Assembly (NCBI RefSeq): GCF_010120595.1 | Contig: NZ_CP038020.1 | Location: 1,674,001-1,738,000, forward strand | Length of the DNA: 64,000 bases | From: Streptococcus thermophilus | GTDB taxonomy: Bacteria > Bacillota > Bacilli > Lactobacillales > Streptococcaceae | Reading direction: 5' to 3' | Part shown: positions 51,456-59,961 of the stretch, piece by piece | Position numbering within the stretch: the stretch's first letter is position 1 | Layout of the letters: each line of letters starts with the position of its first letter | Translations under genes and position numbers: made by a program | The notes under the pieces: generated by a model | Databases searched by the model: none | The model's input: the letters and a program-made list of their open reading frames with translations, nothing else | What the model was told of the DNA's origin: nothing

Positions 51456-52373
51456 CTATTTGATTGTTTTATAAAATTCTTGTGCTACTCTTTGATAGTT
51501 TTGACCCTCTACATCTACTTTAGCGTTAAGTTTAGTCACAGTCGCTGTATCCAATTTTTCAGAAATTTTGTTCAACGTACTTTCTATTTTCGGATTAGAC
51601 TTCAACACATCATCTCGAACTATAGGAGCCAAATTATAAGGGGGCCAAAAATTTTTGTCGTCTTTTAAAAGAAGATAATTATCTGTATTAACCAATTGAC
51701 CTTCAGTTGTATATGCCGGAGTGACATCAGCTTCTTTATTGTCTAAAACGGTGTATTTCAAGCTATTGTCATAAACCTTGGAAGACTTCCATGAAAAATC
51801 TCCATAAGTTTTAGCTAATCCAGGAATACCGTCCTCTCTCTGATCAAATTCACCTTGAGAAGCAAAATTCAACTCAGAGGCATGTTTTTGTAAGTCTGAA
51901 ATTGTCTTAATTCCCAGCTGATTTGCAATATCCGTTCGAATGACTAACCCTTGACCATCATTTGCTGAAGCATATTTCAACCAAGTTACCTTGAACTTTT
52001 TCTCATAGTCTTTTTTGACGGTTTCATATACTTTTTGAGAGTCTGTTTCCATCGGTTCTTTTAAGATTGAGAGTAAGCCAGTTCCCGTATATTCTGGATA
52101 CAAATCAATCTCTTTATTTATCAATGAACGATGAATCAAAGAACTAGAAATGTTAGAAACTCTCTGAACTTTATAGCCATTATCTTCTAAAGCTAAGGCA
52201 TAAATTTCAGCTACAACTAGATTTTCAGTAAAATCTTTAGATCCTATTCGTATTGTGGCATTCGTCTTAGAACTATTTACATTATGGGAATGTTTTCCTA
52301 CAAAAACAAAACCCGTCACAACACCAATAATAATAGCTAGTAAAATTCCTAAAAATAATTTTTTACGCTTCAT
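51456..52373 (-). CDS. Betaine-type ABC transporter substrate-binding protein
   Basis: 305 residues of the OpuAC/YehZ fold: IRIGSKDFTENLVVAEIYALALED at the start of the domain, LYPEYTGTGL, and YTTEGQLVNTDNYLLL. The N-terminus is basic plus one hydrophobic helix (6-27) without a lipobox cysteine, so it is probably held by an uncleaved signal anchor. Unlike many relatives it is not fused to the permease. Its start overlaps the permease stop by 4 bases. The pocket residues cannot be assigned by eye, so the ligand is inferred from the neighbours only. Confidence 0.88.
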   Translation of the reverse strand: MKRKKLFLGILLAIIIGVVTGFVFVGKHSHNVNSSKTNATIRIGSKDFTENLVVAEIYALALEDNGYKVQRVSNISSSLIHRSLINKEIDLYPEYTGTGLLSILKEPMETDSQKVYETVKKDYEKKFKVTWLKYASANDGQGLVIRTDIANQLGIKTISDLQKHASELNFASQGEFDQREDGIPGLAKTYGDFSWKSSKVYDNSLKYTVLDNKEADVTPAYTTEGQLVNTDNYLLLKDDKNFWPPYNLAPIVRDDVLKSNPKIESTLNKISEKLDTATVTKLNAKVDVEGQNYQRVAQEFYKTIK

Positions 52374-53029
52374 ATTTTATAACTCCTTTTCTTGTGTTTT
52401 TCAATAGGCAAACGACTGATTAGTAAGTCAAAAAGAATCATACTTATAAACGATAATAAAGCGACCGACCCACCACCAATTATCAGAAGATCATAGCGAT
52501 AAAGACCCAAACCTGTAAAAATGATTGTACCAAGTCCACCTGCACCAATATAAGTCGCAAGAGTGGCACTAGCAATTACTTCAATTAAAGCGAGTTTAAT
52601 TCCATTTAAGATATGTTGACTTGCTAAGGGAAACCCCAGTTTATATAATGTTTGCCACTTTGTCATTCCAAGTCCAGTAGCTGTCTCAATTAATATCTGT
52701 GGAACCTCATTAAACCCCACAATAGTGTTTAATAAAATAGGAGGAACTGCTAATACAACCAGAGCAATAATTGCAGGTAACCGGCCTACACCAATAAAAG
52801 GAATAAGAATAAACAATAGACCTAAACTAGGAATAACTCTCAAACCCTGAGTACAAAAACTAGCAACCTGTTTTAATTTAGGGTTTGAGAAGCTAAGATA
52901 ACCCAAAGGTAAACCAATTACTAAAGCAATCATCAAAGCCTCTCCACTTAACGCTACATGATCTCCAAGTATTTTGACATAATCCTTACCATGTTCTATA
53001 AAATACTGTTGTATTTGTTGAATGATCAC
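52370..53029 (-). CDS. Betaine-type (QAT) ABC transporter permease 1
   Basis: 219 residues, five to six helices, EAA-like loop ETATGLGMTKWQTLYKLGFPLA, followed by GAGGLGTIIFTGLGLY. Forms the channel with permease 2. Lies 40 bases after the lyase gene and overlaps the binding-protein gene by 4 bases, so it belongs to the same transcript as the enzymes. Confidence 0.9.
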   Translation of the reverse strand: MIIQQIQQYFIEHGKDYVKILGDHVALSGEALMIALVIGLPLGYLSFSNPKLKQVASFCTQGLRVIPSLGLLFILIPFIGVGRLPAIIALVVLAVPPILLNTIVGFNEVPQILIETATGLGMTKWQTLYKLGFPLASQHILNGIKLALIEVIASATLATYIGAGGLGTIIFTGLGLYRYDLLIIGGGSVALLSFISMILFDLLISRLPIEKHKKRSYKI

Positions 53030-53069
53030 CCTAATCTCCTTTTCATTACTGTATTCCCGTCTTTATCTA

Positions 53070-54581
53070 CTAAGCTGAGACGTAATCTTTAGTAAATAAA
53101 GTTCGTATACAAATTTTTCCTATATCTTTTGAAATACCTCTAATAACCTGATAAAGCATATGATGGTCTTGTAAAGTACCGTATCGTTCAAAGATTATTT
53201 GGAATACTTCATGAGTTAATAAACCTAAAGGTCTTTCCTCTGGAAAACGTATAGATATGGCTTGAGTAGCATAAAGTAACTCAATAGCCAAAATTTCGTG
53301 AAGTTTGTTTACAATTCCATCTAGTTCTTGAAGAATTAAAGGTAGGTTGGTTTGCCTATCTTCCATTTCTCCTGCCAAAGGATAGGAAATATTTGATAAA
53401 GTTTGACAAGCATGATGAATCTCAACATCTAAGGTAGCAGCCGTCTTTTGCAAAGCTTGTAATCCGAAATATTGGTGCTCATCGGCAATTAAAAAACGAC
53501 TCAAACCTGTAAAATCCGGATTACCTAGTTTAATCATACGTTGAATTGAAGCATTAGAAACATGACTCAAAGCAACGTTCAACATTTCAATCGCCAAACT
53601 AACATTTAATGTTTCAAAATGTGGTGTTGACAAAATACGTTGATTGTCAATATCAACCATTGGATTGTCATCAGATGACTCTAATTCAAGTAACAGTTGC
53701 TCCTCAACATACGATAAACTATCATAAGCGGCACCATGAATCAGTGTGGCATTTCTAAAGCTGAGAGGATCTTGAACCGTTTTTGTTTTATTATTTAATA
53801 AATAACTGTCCCTCAAGGCAGATTGAAAATGCTGACTACTTATGTTTTGACCATTGTGATGTTTCGCCTTAACCACCAAATCATCCAAAGGTGTTATATT
53901 TCCACCTAAAGCTTCTAAAGATAAACTACAGGCCAGATCAAACCAATACAAAAGATTTTTAATTTTTGGAATCAATAAAGATAATCGTGAAAACGAAACA
54001 GCATTTGAGCTAATTACCGCTAATCCATCTTTAGCATAAAAACGAATAGGTTTAAGATGAAGTCGCTTAAAAACTTCTCTAGCCTCATAGCGATTACCTT
54101 CATAATCAACAAGTCCTTCTCCCATTAATCCCAAACCTATATAAGATAAAATACCAATATCACCCTCACCAACAGAACCAAAGCCGTTTACAACTGGAGT
54201 AACTCCTAAATTCAAAAAATCAACTAAACGTTCTGGAATGGCAACCTGGATACCTGCGTATCCTTTAAGCATATTGTTAAGATGTATCAACATTGCTGCT
54301 CTAACATTATCAATAGATAGTTCTGGTTCAATTCCAACACAGTGGGCATAGATTAACTGACGATTAAATTCCTCAATTTTATCTTTCGGGATTTTTCTAT
54401 CCTTATTTTTACCAACACCAGTATTAAGACCATAAATCTGTTGCTGACTATCAAGAACCTGTAATACGACCTTCCTCGAAGCTTTGAGACGATGATAAGC
54501 TTCAGGAGCTATTGTCACTTTTTCCCCCTTAACTACACGTTCAATTGATTCAACGGTCAATCCGTATCCTGTTAATTCCAT
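53070..54581 (-). CDS. Histidine ammonia-lyase homologue lacking the MIO triad; candidate ergothionase-type lyase
   Basis: 503 residues, full length for the aromatic amino-acid lyase family. YGLNTGVG (50-57) matches the inner-loop tyrosine region of HutH. The segment that in HutH reads GSVG-ASG-DLAPL, from which the MIO cofactor forms, here reads GSVGEGDIGIL (135-145): Ala-Ser-Gly is gone and one residue is deleted. MIO cannot form, so ordinary histidine deamination is not expected. Ergothionase, which removes trimethylamine from ergothioneine, is a known MIO-free member of this family. The operon also has a urocanase homologue, a DUF917 gene and a betaine importer. Exact substrate is inference; other N- or S-methylated histidines are possible. 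Confidence 0.85.
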   Translation of the reverse strand: MELTGYGLTVESIERVVKGEKVTIAPEAYHRLKASRKVVLQVLDSQQQIYGLNTGVGKNKDRKIPKDKIEEFNRQLIYAHCVGIEPELSIDNVRAAMLIHLNNMLKGYAGIQVAIPERLVDFLNLGVTPVVNGFGSVGEGDIGILSYIGLGLMGEGLVDYEGNRYEAREVFKRLHLKPIRFYAKDGLAVISSNAVSFSRLSLLIPKIKNLLYWFDLACSLSLEALGGNITPLDDLVVKAKHHNGQNISSQHFQSALRDSYLLNNKTKTVQDPLSFRNATLIHGAAYDSLSYVEEQLLLELESSDDNPMVDIDNQRILSTPHFETLNVSLAIEMLNVALSHVSNASIQRMIKLGNPDFTGLSRFLIADEHQYFGLQALQKTAATLDVEIHHACQTLSNISYPLAGEMEDRQTNLPLILQELDGIVNKLHEILAIELLYATQAISIRFPEERPLGLLTHEVFQIIFERYGTLQDHHMLYQVIRGISKDIGKICIRTLFTKDYVSA

Positions 54582-54603
54582 ACCTTATCACCTAAATCGT
54601 AAC

Positions 54604-55707
54604 TTATTTGAAAGCATGTCTATACAAGTCTATACCTAAAACATTCTCTACTTCGGGGTAGACACTAGGATCCTTCACACCAGTACTTAACGGAAAATGT
54701 TTATGTGAAATTTTGAAAACAACAACTTCTTCGTCAATACTAATCTCGTCAGTACTCAAGGCCTTGGCATCTTTTGCCCTAAATAAAGTAATAACATCAG
54801 GATAAGTAGCAACACGTCCTAGTGCTTGACTATCTACAGCCATAAATTCATTTTGAACATGGAGCGTTACATTATCCGATTCAGTTTTTATTTTTACCTT
54901 ACCAACATCAAAAGCTTCATCGGTGTAAGTCATATCCTTGGCAATAACCTTACCTTTAGCTAAAATTTCTCCATGAGTATGCTTAACAATAGCATCAATA
55001 ATCGATGAACCATCTTCATTTTGATGTTCTAGTATGCAATATCCCAATTCAATAGCCTTAGATAAGCCTCCAATAACAGCATTCTGTTTGATATAAGATA
55101 CTGTGAGAGGATGACGGGCAGCAGCAATGAAACCGCCTGATAAATCCGAAGCTATTCGAAGAATTTTCGAAGTGTAAGCTGCCGTTCCTTGCACGGATAA
55201 CTCAATATGGCGACCTGTTTCACGACGTCCACCTGACACAGCTTGAATAGTTTCATAAGTCGTATCATTAGCTACACCCATATTTCCCATTTTTCCAGTA
55301 GGATGGGCTCTGATATCACCAGTAGCGTCAACAACAGCTAATCCCAATGCTGATGCTGATAGCCAACCGTTTGTCGAACTGGATTTTCCATTCTGAGGTG
55401 TTAATATACCTTTGATTTTTTCAGGATGGGGATGTTTCTCAAGGAGTAATTCTACCGCACGAATATAATCTTTTCCCAACATCTGCCAATCTGTTGTCCC
55501 AGCCGGTGCTCCAATTGCTGTTTGAGTGATAATCAAATCATCCTCTTCAAACTCATCAATAGTTTTTAAGACTACTGGAGATAATGCAACTGCTGCCTCT
55601 CCCATTTCAAGTCCGTGCTCATAAAAGCCACCGCCACCACTCGCATAAACGGAACCTCCAATACAAGCAGCTAACACATCGTTCTTAGTCAAATATTTTA
55701 TCGTCAT
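54604..55707 (-). CDS. DUF917 family protein (S-methyl thiohydantoin desulfurase-like)
   Basis: 367 residues, DUF917/S-Me-THD family, annotated in other genomes as hydantoinase-like. Visible: N-terminal glycine-rich YASGGGGFYEHG (21-32), TAIGAPAG near 63-70, RAHPTGKMGNMG near 133-144, and a C-terminal half with repeated beta segments. Members with known function remove sulfur from thiohydantoin acids formed when thiourocanates are hydrated. It lies between the hydratase (16 bases) and the lyase (22 bases), where the canonical hut pathway would need imidazolonepropionase. That placing supports a sulfur-bearing or methylated imidazole substrate. Confidence 0.82.
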   Translation of the reverse strand: MTIKYLTKNDVLAACIGGSVYASGGGGFYEHGLEMGEAAVALSPVVLKTIDEFEEDDLIITQTAIGAPAGTTDWQMLGKDYIRAVELLLEKHPHPEKIKGILTPQNGKSSSTNGWLSASALGLAVVDATGDIRAHPTGKMGNMGVANDTTYETIQAVSGGRRETGRHIELSVQGTAAYTSKILRIASDLSGGFIAAARHPLTVSYIKQNAVIGGLSKAIELGYCILEHQNEDGSSIIDAIVKHTHGEILAKGKVIAKDMTYTDEAFDVGKVKIKTESDNVTLHVQNEFMAVDSQALGRVATYPDVITLFRAKDAKALSTDEISIDEEVVVFKISHKHFPLSTGVKDPSVYPEVENVLGIDLYRHAFK

Positions 55708-55723
55708 TTAAAACTTCACTCCT

Positions 55724-57358
55724 TTATAAATGAACACGTCTAATACGTTTTTGCTCAATCTCGTCTAGAGATGCTTCATAGCCAGCATCCGCATAGCGAA
55801 GAACACCTAAGCTAGTGTCATTGGTAATTGATAACTGGAGACGTTCAGAAGCTTCATGTGTCCCATCAGCTACAACAGTAATACCAGCACTCTGCATATA
55901 ACCGGTGTATCCTCCTCCACCTGAATGGATAGCGACCAAATCTGCTTTAGACGATGCCGCTAACATGGCATTTAACAGTGGCCAGTCTGCAATGGCATCA
56001 GAACCATCTTTTAAATTCTCAGTCATAATATTAGGATGTGCCATAGCTCCAGCATCCAAATGATCACGTGTAAAGGCAACTGGTGCTGATAGAACACCTT
56101 CTGCTACTAAATCATTAACAGCTAAAGCTAATTGAGTTCTTTCCTCATGGCCTAACCATCCGATACGAGCAGGTAATCCTTGAAAAGGAACATACTTACG
56201 TGCTAATTTGATCCAATCTGTGATAATGGTATTATCTGAAAAGTGCTCTAAAAGATAATCATCAATAATGTGAATGTCCTTTGGATTCCCTGACAAGGCT
56301 ATCCAACGAAAAGGACCTATGGCTCTTTCAAATAGAGGTCTTAAGAAAGCTTCTGTAAAAATAGGAATATCGAAGGCATTCTCAACTCCGAACCTTTTTG
56401 CCTGTGTACGAATATTATTCCCATTATCAAAAACTTTAGCACCTTTATTTTGGAAAGAAAGAATTGCTCTGACTTCTTTAGCAATTGAAGCACCAGCATC
56501 AGATTCTAGTTTCTTTGGATTTGACTGACGAACTCGTATCACTTTTTCTAAAGAGTAATTTTCTGGAACATAGCCATAAAGAAGATCATGAGCTGCTGTC
56601 TGATCACTCACAATATCAGGAACGATTCCTCGATCTAAAATATCTTGATAGACTGTTGCTGCATTTCCGATAACTGCAATAGAAACATTTTCACCTTTTC
56701 TTTTAGCATCATCTATCCACGACAATGCTTGATCTAAACTATCAGTCTTTTTATCAACATAACCAATTGATAAACGCTTATCAATATTGTCTTCATTAAC
56801 ATCGACAACAATAATATTTGCACCCGCCATTTTAGCTGCCAGAGGTTGAGAACCACCCATTCCACCCATACCAGCAGTAAGAATTAATCTCCCTGACAAA
56901 TCATCGCTGAAATAAAGACGACTAATAGACTTAAAGATTTCATATGTTCCCTGTATGACGCCTTGTGAACCAATATACTGCCAATCTCCTGCAGTCAATC
57001 CACCCCAAGCAATTAAGTTTTTATCATACAAATCATAAAAATTTTCCGAAGTCGCCCACTTTCCAACTAAATTAGAATTAGCCATTATAACCAAGGGAGC
57101 ATCTGGATGTGTTTTTAAAATGCCTATAGGTTTCCCAGATTGTATAATTAAGGATTCATCTTCCTCAATCGTTTTTAAACTTTCGACAATAGCTTCATAC
57201 GACGACCAATCTCTTGCTGCTTTGCCTAGAGCACCATAAACGATAAGATTATCAGGATCTTCAGCATTTTCCAAAACATTTTCCAAGAGCCTAAGAAGCG
57301 CTTCTTGACGCCATCCCTTAGTTCTTAGTTGATTTCCTCTTTGTGCTTTTATCTTCAT
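55724..57358 (-). CDS. Urocanate hydratase homologue, divergent; candidate thiourocanate hydratase
   Basis: 544 residues, same fold and length as HutU. NAD+-binding TAGMGGMGGSQPLAAKMAGA (161-180) and RDHLDAGAMA (431-440) are kept. Differences from true urocanases: the conserved Cys of FCRGIGPFRW is Glu344 (FERAIGPFRW); the HHGGGVGMGFSQ stretch is HSGGGGYTGYMQ (478-489); YGQMTAGSW is WGGLTAGDW (118-126). These map to the substrate side, so a changed substrate is likely, for example thiourocanate or S-methyl thiourocanate. First gene of a seven-gene operon; no hutI, hutG or hut regulator is nearby. No obvious classical Shine-Dalgarno problem: AAAGGAAG stands before the ATG. Confidence 0.85.
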   Translation of the reverse strand: MKIKAQRGNQLRTKGWRQEALLRLLENVLENAEDPDNLIVYGALGKAARDWSSYEAIVESLKTIEEDESLIIQSGKPIGILKTHPDAPLVIMANSNLVGKWATSENFYDLYDKNLIAWGGLTAGDWQYIGSQGVIQGTYEIFKSISRLYFSDDLSGRLILTAGMGGMGGSQPLAAKMAGANIIVVDVNEDNIDKRLSIGYVDKKTDSLDQALSWIDDAKRKGENVSIAVIGNAATVYQDILDRGIVPDIVSDQTAAHDLLYGYVPENYSLEKVIRVRQSNPKKLESDAGASIAKEVRAILSFQNKGAKVFDNGNNIRTQAKRFGVENAFDIPIFTEAFLRPLFERAIGPFRWIALSGNPKDIHIIDDYLLEHFSDNTIITDWIKLARKYVPFQGLPARIGWLGHEERTQLALAVNDLVAEGVLSAPVAFTRDHLDAGAMAHPNIMTENLKDGSDAIADWPLLNAMLAASSKADLVAIHSGGGGYTGYMQSAGITVVADGTHEASERLQLSITNDTSLGVLRYADAGYEASLDEIEQKRIRRVHL

Positions 57359-57440
57359 CCCTGTACTTCCTTTTCTTTAAATATGTTTTTTATGTTATCA
57401 CCAAACAATTGTCTTGCATAAGCTATTTTTTTATGGCGCA

Positions 57441-57478
57441 TCATAAATAAAAGTTATGACCGATTGTAAAAGTTTCAA
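57441..57478 (-). promoter_or_regulatory. Candidate promoter and operator of the thio-imidazole operon
   Basis: On the minus strand, TTGAAA (57473-57478), 16-base spacer and TAACTT (57451-57456). An inverted repeat TCATAA-N7-TTATGA (57441-57459) covers the -10, a natural repressor site. No regulator gene is adjacent. Confidence 0.45.
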
Positions 57479-57516
57479 ATTATTCATGATTTATATTTCT
57501 CAATTGAAAACAAAAA

Positions 57517-57556
57517 TACCTCAATAATTGGAAAAAAAGTCCAATCATTGAGGTAC
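57517..57556 (-). terminator. Hairpin terminator upstream of the operon
   Basis: Stem ACCTCAAT-ATTGGA / TCCAAT-ATTGAGGT (one unpaired base per arm) with TATTTTTG on the minus strand. It blocks transcription from further right or could act as a leader attenuator. Confidence 0.7.
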
Positions 57557-57636
57557 GATTTATTATCTTAGTCCTAGTATAAAATTAATATGATTTTTCT
57601 GCCTTAGTTGAAATTGCTATAGCCTTCTTCTACCCA

Positions 57637-57664
57637 AAAAAGGACGACCCGCAGGCCGCCCTCT
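57637..57664 (-). terminator. Second, GC-rich terminator
   Basis: Minus-strand AGGGCGGCC-TGCG-GGTCGTCCT (two G-U pairs) followed by TTTTTT. No minus-strand gene precedes it now, so it may be left from a deleted gene. The rest of 57359-57842 is AT-rich; a TATACT -10 for sdaAB is at 57809-57814. Confidence 0.65.
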
Positions 57665-57842
57665 CTGATTTATGAAAAATAAGTATTGCTTACTTAATAG
57701 AACATTATTATATCTATTGAACCTTAAAGAAACCTTAAAATAAGTTATTTTTTTTATGGTTTCAATAGATTTTTACTTAAACAGCGAATCTCTCTAATTC
57801 ATGGTATACTGAAAATACAAGATTAATCAAACGAGGCGTGTT

Positions 57843-58193
57843 ATGAAAAATTTAAAATTTCAATCCGTTTTTGACATCATCAGTCCTGTCATGGTAGGGC
57901 CTTCCTCAAGCCATACTGCAGGAGCTGTTCGTATCGGAAAAATTGTTTCGGCAATCTTTGGTGATGCACCCACTGAAGTAGAATTTCAACTTTTTAATTC
58001 CTTTGCAAAAACCTATCGAGGTCATGGGACAGATGTGGCTCTTGTGGCTGGTATTTTAGGTATGGAAACTGATGATCCTGATATTCCGCATGCGCTTGAT
58101 ATTGCACACGAAAAAGGTATTAAGGTCTACTGGAAGATTAACAAAGACAGCAATGTACCGCATCCTAACACCACTCGTATTACACTAAAAAAT
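57843..58193 (+). pseudogene. sdaAB: L-serine dehydratase beta subunit, truncated
   Basis: First 117 residues of the iron-sulfur L-serine deaminase beta chain: FQSVFDIISPVMVGPSSSHTAG with the substrate serine motif, then YRGHGTDVALVAGILGM. Homology stops at ...TTRITLKN; the frame runs on to 58355 only through the opposite strand of the response-regulator gene. The C-terminal ACT-like part and the partner sdaAA are missing, so a deletion joined this gene to the two-component locus. Confidence 0.85.
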
Positions 58194-58267
58194 ACTTCAC
58201 TCTTACTAATTAATCTAATTTCAATTTTTAATTTAATCATAATGATAGAAAATTTACCTACTTCTCC

Positions 58268-58870
58268 TCATCCCAACCAGTCTTTTTCTTTGGCAATGCG
58301 GACAGCTTCTGTTCTGTTGCCTGCATCGAGTTTGGTCAGGATGGCTGTCATGTAATTTCGAACTGTTCCATTTGAGAGGAAGAGGCTTTCTGCGATTTCT
58401 TGGTTAGTTGAACCTTCGGCAACCATGACCAAGACTTCTTGTTCACGTTGGCTAAGTGGATTATTGTCAAAGGCGACACCTTCAACTAGCTCTGGCGAGT
58501 ACTCCTTTTGACCTGCTAGGACGGTATGGATGGTCGCCATAAGGTCACTGATGGAACGCTCTTTGAGCACATAAGCATCCACCTGGGCTGCAAGGGCTCG
58601 TTTAAAATAGCCTTTACGTTTGAAGGTGGTCACAATAACGACCTTCGTTTCTCTTTGGTTGGCACGGATCCACTCTAGGACATCAAGACCTGTCTTAACT
58701 GGCATTTCAATGTCTAAAATTGCTACGTCGACCTCTTCTTTTTTCAAGAGAGCAATGGCTTCTTGACCATCACTGGCCGCATGGACATCTTCGACATCGT
58801 CTTCCAACATGAGGAGTTGGCAGAGGGCATCCCTCAACATTGACTGGTCTTCGGCGACTAATAATTTCAT
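58268..58870 (-). CDS. LuxR/NarL-type response regulator
   Basis: 200 residues: receiver domain with phosphoacceptor Asp53 (VAILDIEMP) and C-terminal LuxR helix-turn-helix ([23 protein letters not shown], 135-157). Start overlaps the kinase stop by 4 bases. DesR/LiaR-like group. Likely controls its own cluster and the upstream palindromes at 62041-62069. Confidence 0.92.
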   Translation of the reverse strand: MKLLVAEDQSMLRDALCQLLMLEDDVEDVHAASDGQEAIALLKKEEVDVAILDIEMPVKTGLDVLEWIRANQRETKVVIVTTFKRKGYFKRALAAQVDAYVLKERSISDLMATIHTVLAGQKEYSPELVEGVAFDNNPLSQREQEVLVMVAEGSTNQEIAESLFLSNGTVRNYMTAILTKLDAGNRTEAVRIAKEKDWLG

Positions 58871-59961
58871 GCTTTTCCTCCCTCTTTCAAATGTACACGA
58901 ATAATGGTTGGATGCGATTGAGACAGAATTTCCAAGTCTCCATCTACCAAACTGAGACGCTCTCTGATACTGTGTAGCTCTTGTCCTGTGACTTCCTCAA
59001 AGCCACAACCATCATCCTCAATCTCAAGTACAATACCATGATCACGTCTTAGACGAATCTGACAGCTATCGGCCTGGCTATGTTTGATGACATTATTGGC
59101 CAGTTCACGAAGCACCATGGACAAGGTCGACTGGCTAACGGGTGACAGGCTGTCTAAATCAAGGCTACTATCCACGGTCAGGACGATATCAGATAGGTCA
59201 AAGAGCCGCTCAAGTTCCAGTAGCTCCTCGGCCACCGTTCGGTACTTGAGCTTATTGACAATCTCACGCACCTCGTACATGGAGTCTCGGCTGATCTGGT
59301 TCAATTCTTCCAGATTCTTTCTAGCAGCTTCATACTGCTCCTTGTCCATCTGTTTTAGAGCCAACTCGGTTTTAAGACTCATCATGGCAAAGGTATGCCC
59401 TAAGGTATCGTGCAAATCACGACCGATACGATTGCGTTCATTTTCAGCTGACAGGATATTAATGGTCCGATTCTGCTCCGCAAGGGCTTCTTCCATCTTT
59501 CTCTCCTGACGCATACGGTTTTGAAAATAGTACATTCCCAAAGAAAAGAGGGTAATAGCCATAGACATGAGATGGGTACTCAAATCGTCTGTCAGTAGGA
59601 AGGATGATGACGTCAAAATCAAGAGTGTCGCTATAAAGGATAAGAATCGATAAGAAGATATTCTATCCTCAAAGCGCCAAACGAGAAGATTAACATTGAA
59701 AAAAACAAACCACATCATGCCACCTTGGAAGGAAATGGACATAAAGATAATGTAAGCTAGAGTGTAAAACCACAGAAATGGAATCCACTTGCTATAAGCT
59801 TTTTTCAAATACACTATAAGGAGATAAGCGGTGGTAAACAGGCCCGTCAAAACTAGGGTCCAAACTGGAAAATACCCACCAAAAACTCCTAAGATCGGGA
59901 AGACAAGGAAAATCAGACTAACAAAATAAGCAAAATCATTTTTCTGGTATGTTCTAAACAT
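58867..59961 (-). CDS. Sensor histidine kinase (DesK/LiaS-like)
   Basis: 364 residues: five or six N-terminal membrane helices (about 10-150) with no large outer domain, then HisKA_3 dimerisation helix with phospho-His in [15 protein letters not shown] and an HATPase domain with the N-box [12 protein letters not shown]. Such kinases sense membrane state or their linked ABC transporter. I took the ATG at 59959-59961 (MFRTYQ); a GTG two codons earlier is possible. Its start overlaps the permease gene end. Confidence 0.9.
   Translation of the reverse strand: MFRTYQKNDFAYFVSLIFLVFPILGVFGGYFPVWTLVLTGLFTTAYLLIVYLKKAYSKWIPFLWFYTLAYIIFMSISFQGGMMWFVFFNVNLLVWRFEDRISSYRFLSFIATLLILTSSSFLLTDDLSTHLMSMAITLFSLGMYYFQNRMRQERKMEEALAEQNRTINILSAENERNRIGRDLHDTLGHTFAMMSLKTELALKQMDKEQYEAARKNLEELNQISRDSMYEVREIVNKLKYRTVAEELLELERLFDLSDIVLTVDSSLDLDSLSPVSQSTLSMVLRELANNVIKHSQADSCQIRLRRDHGIVLEIEDDGCGFEEVTGQELHSIRERLSLVDGDLEILSQSHPTIIRVHLKEGGKA

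Noticed and set aside
50058..57358. Plain histidine utilisation (hut) operon with a glycine betaine transporter
   Set aside because: The lyase lacks the MIO triad, the hydratase lacks conserved urocanase residues, hutI and hutG are missing and a DUF917 gene is present.
58194..58355. C-terminal extension of sdaAB
   Set aside because: The frame is open only because it reads the opposite strand of the response-regulator gene; it has no family similarity.
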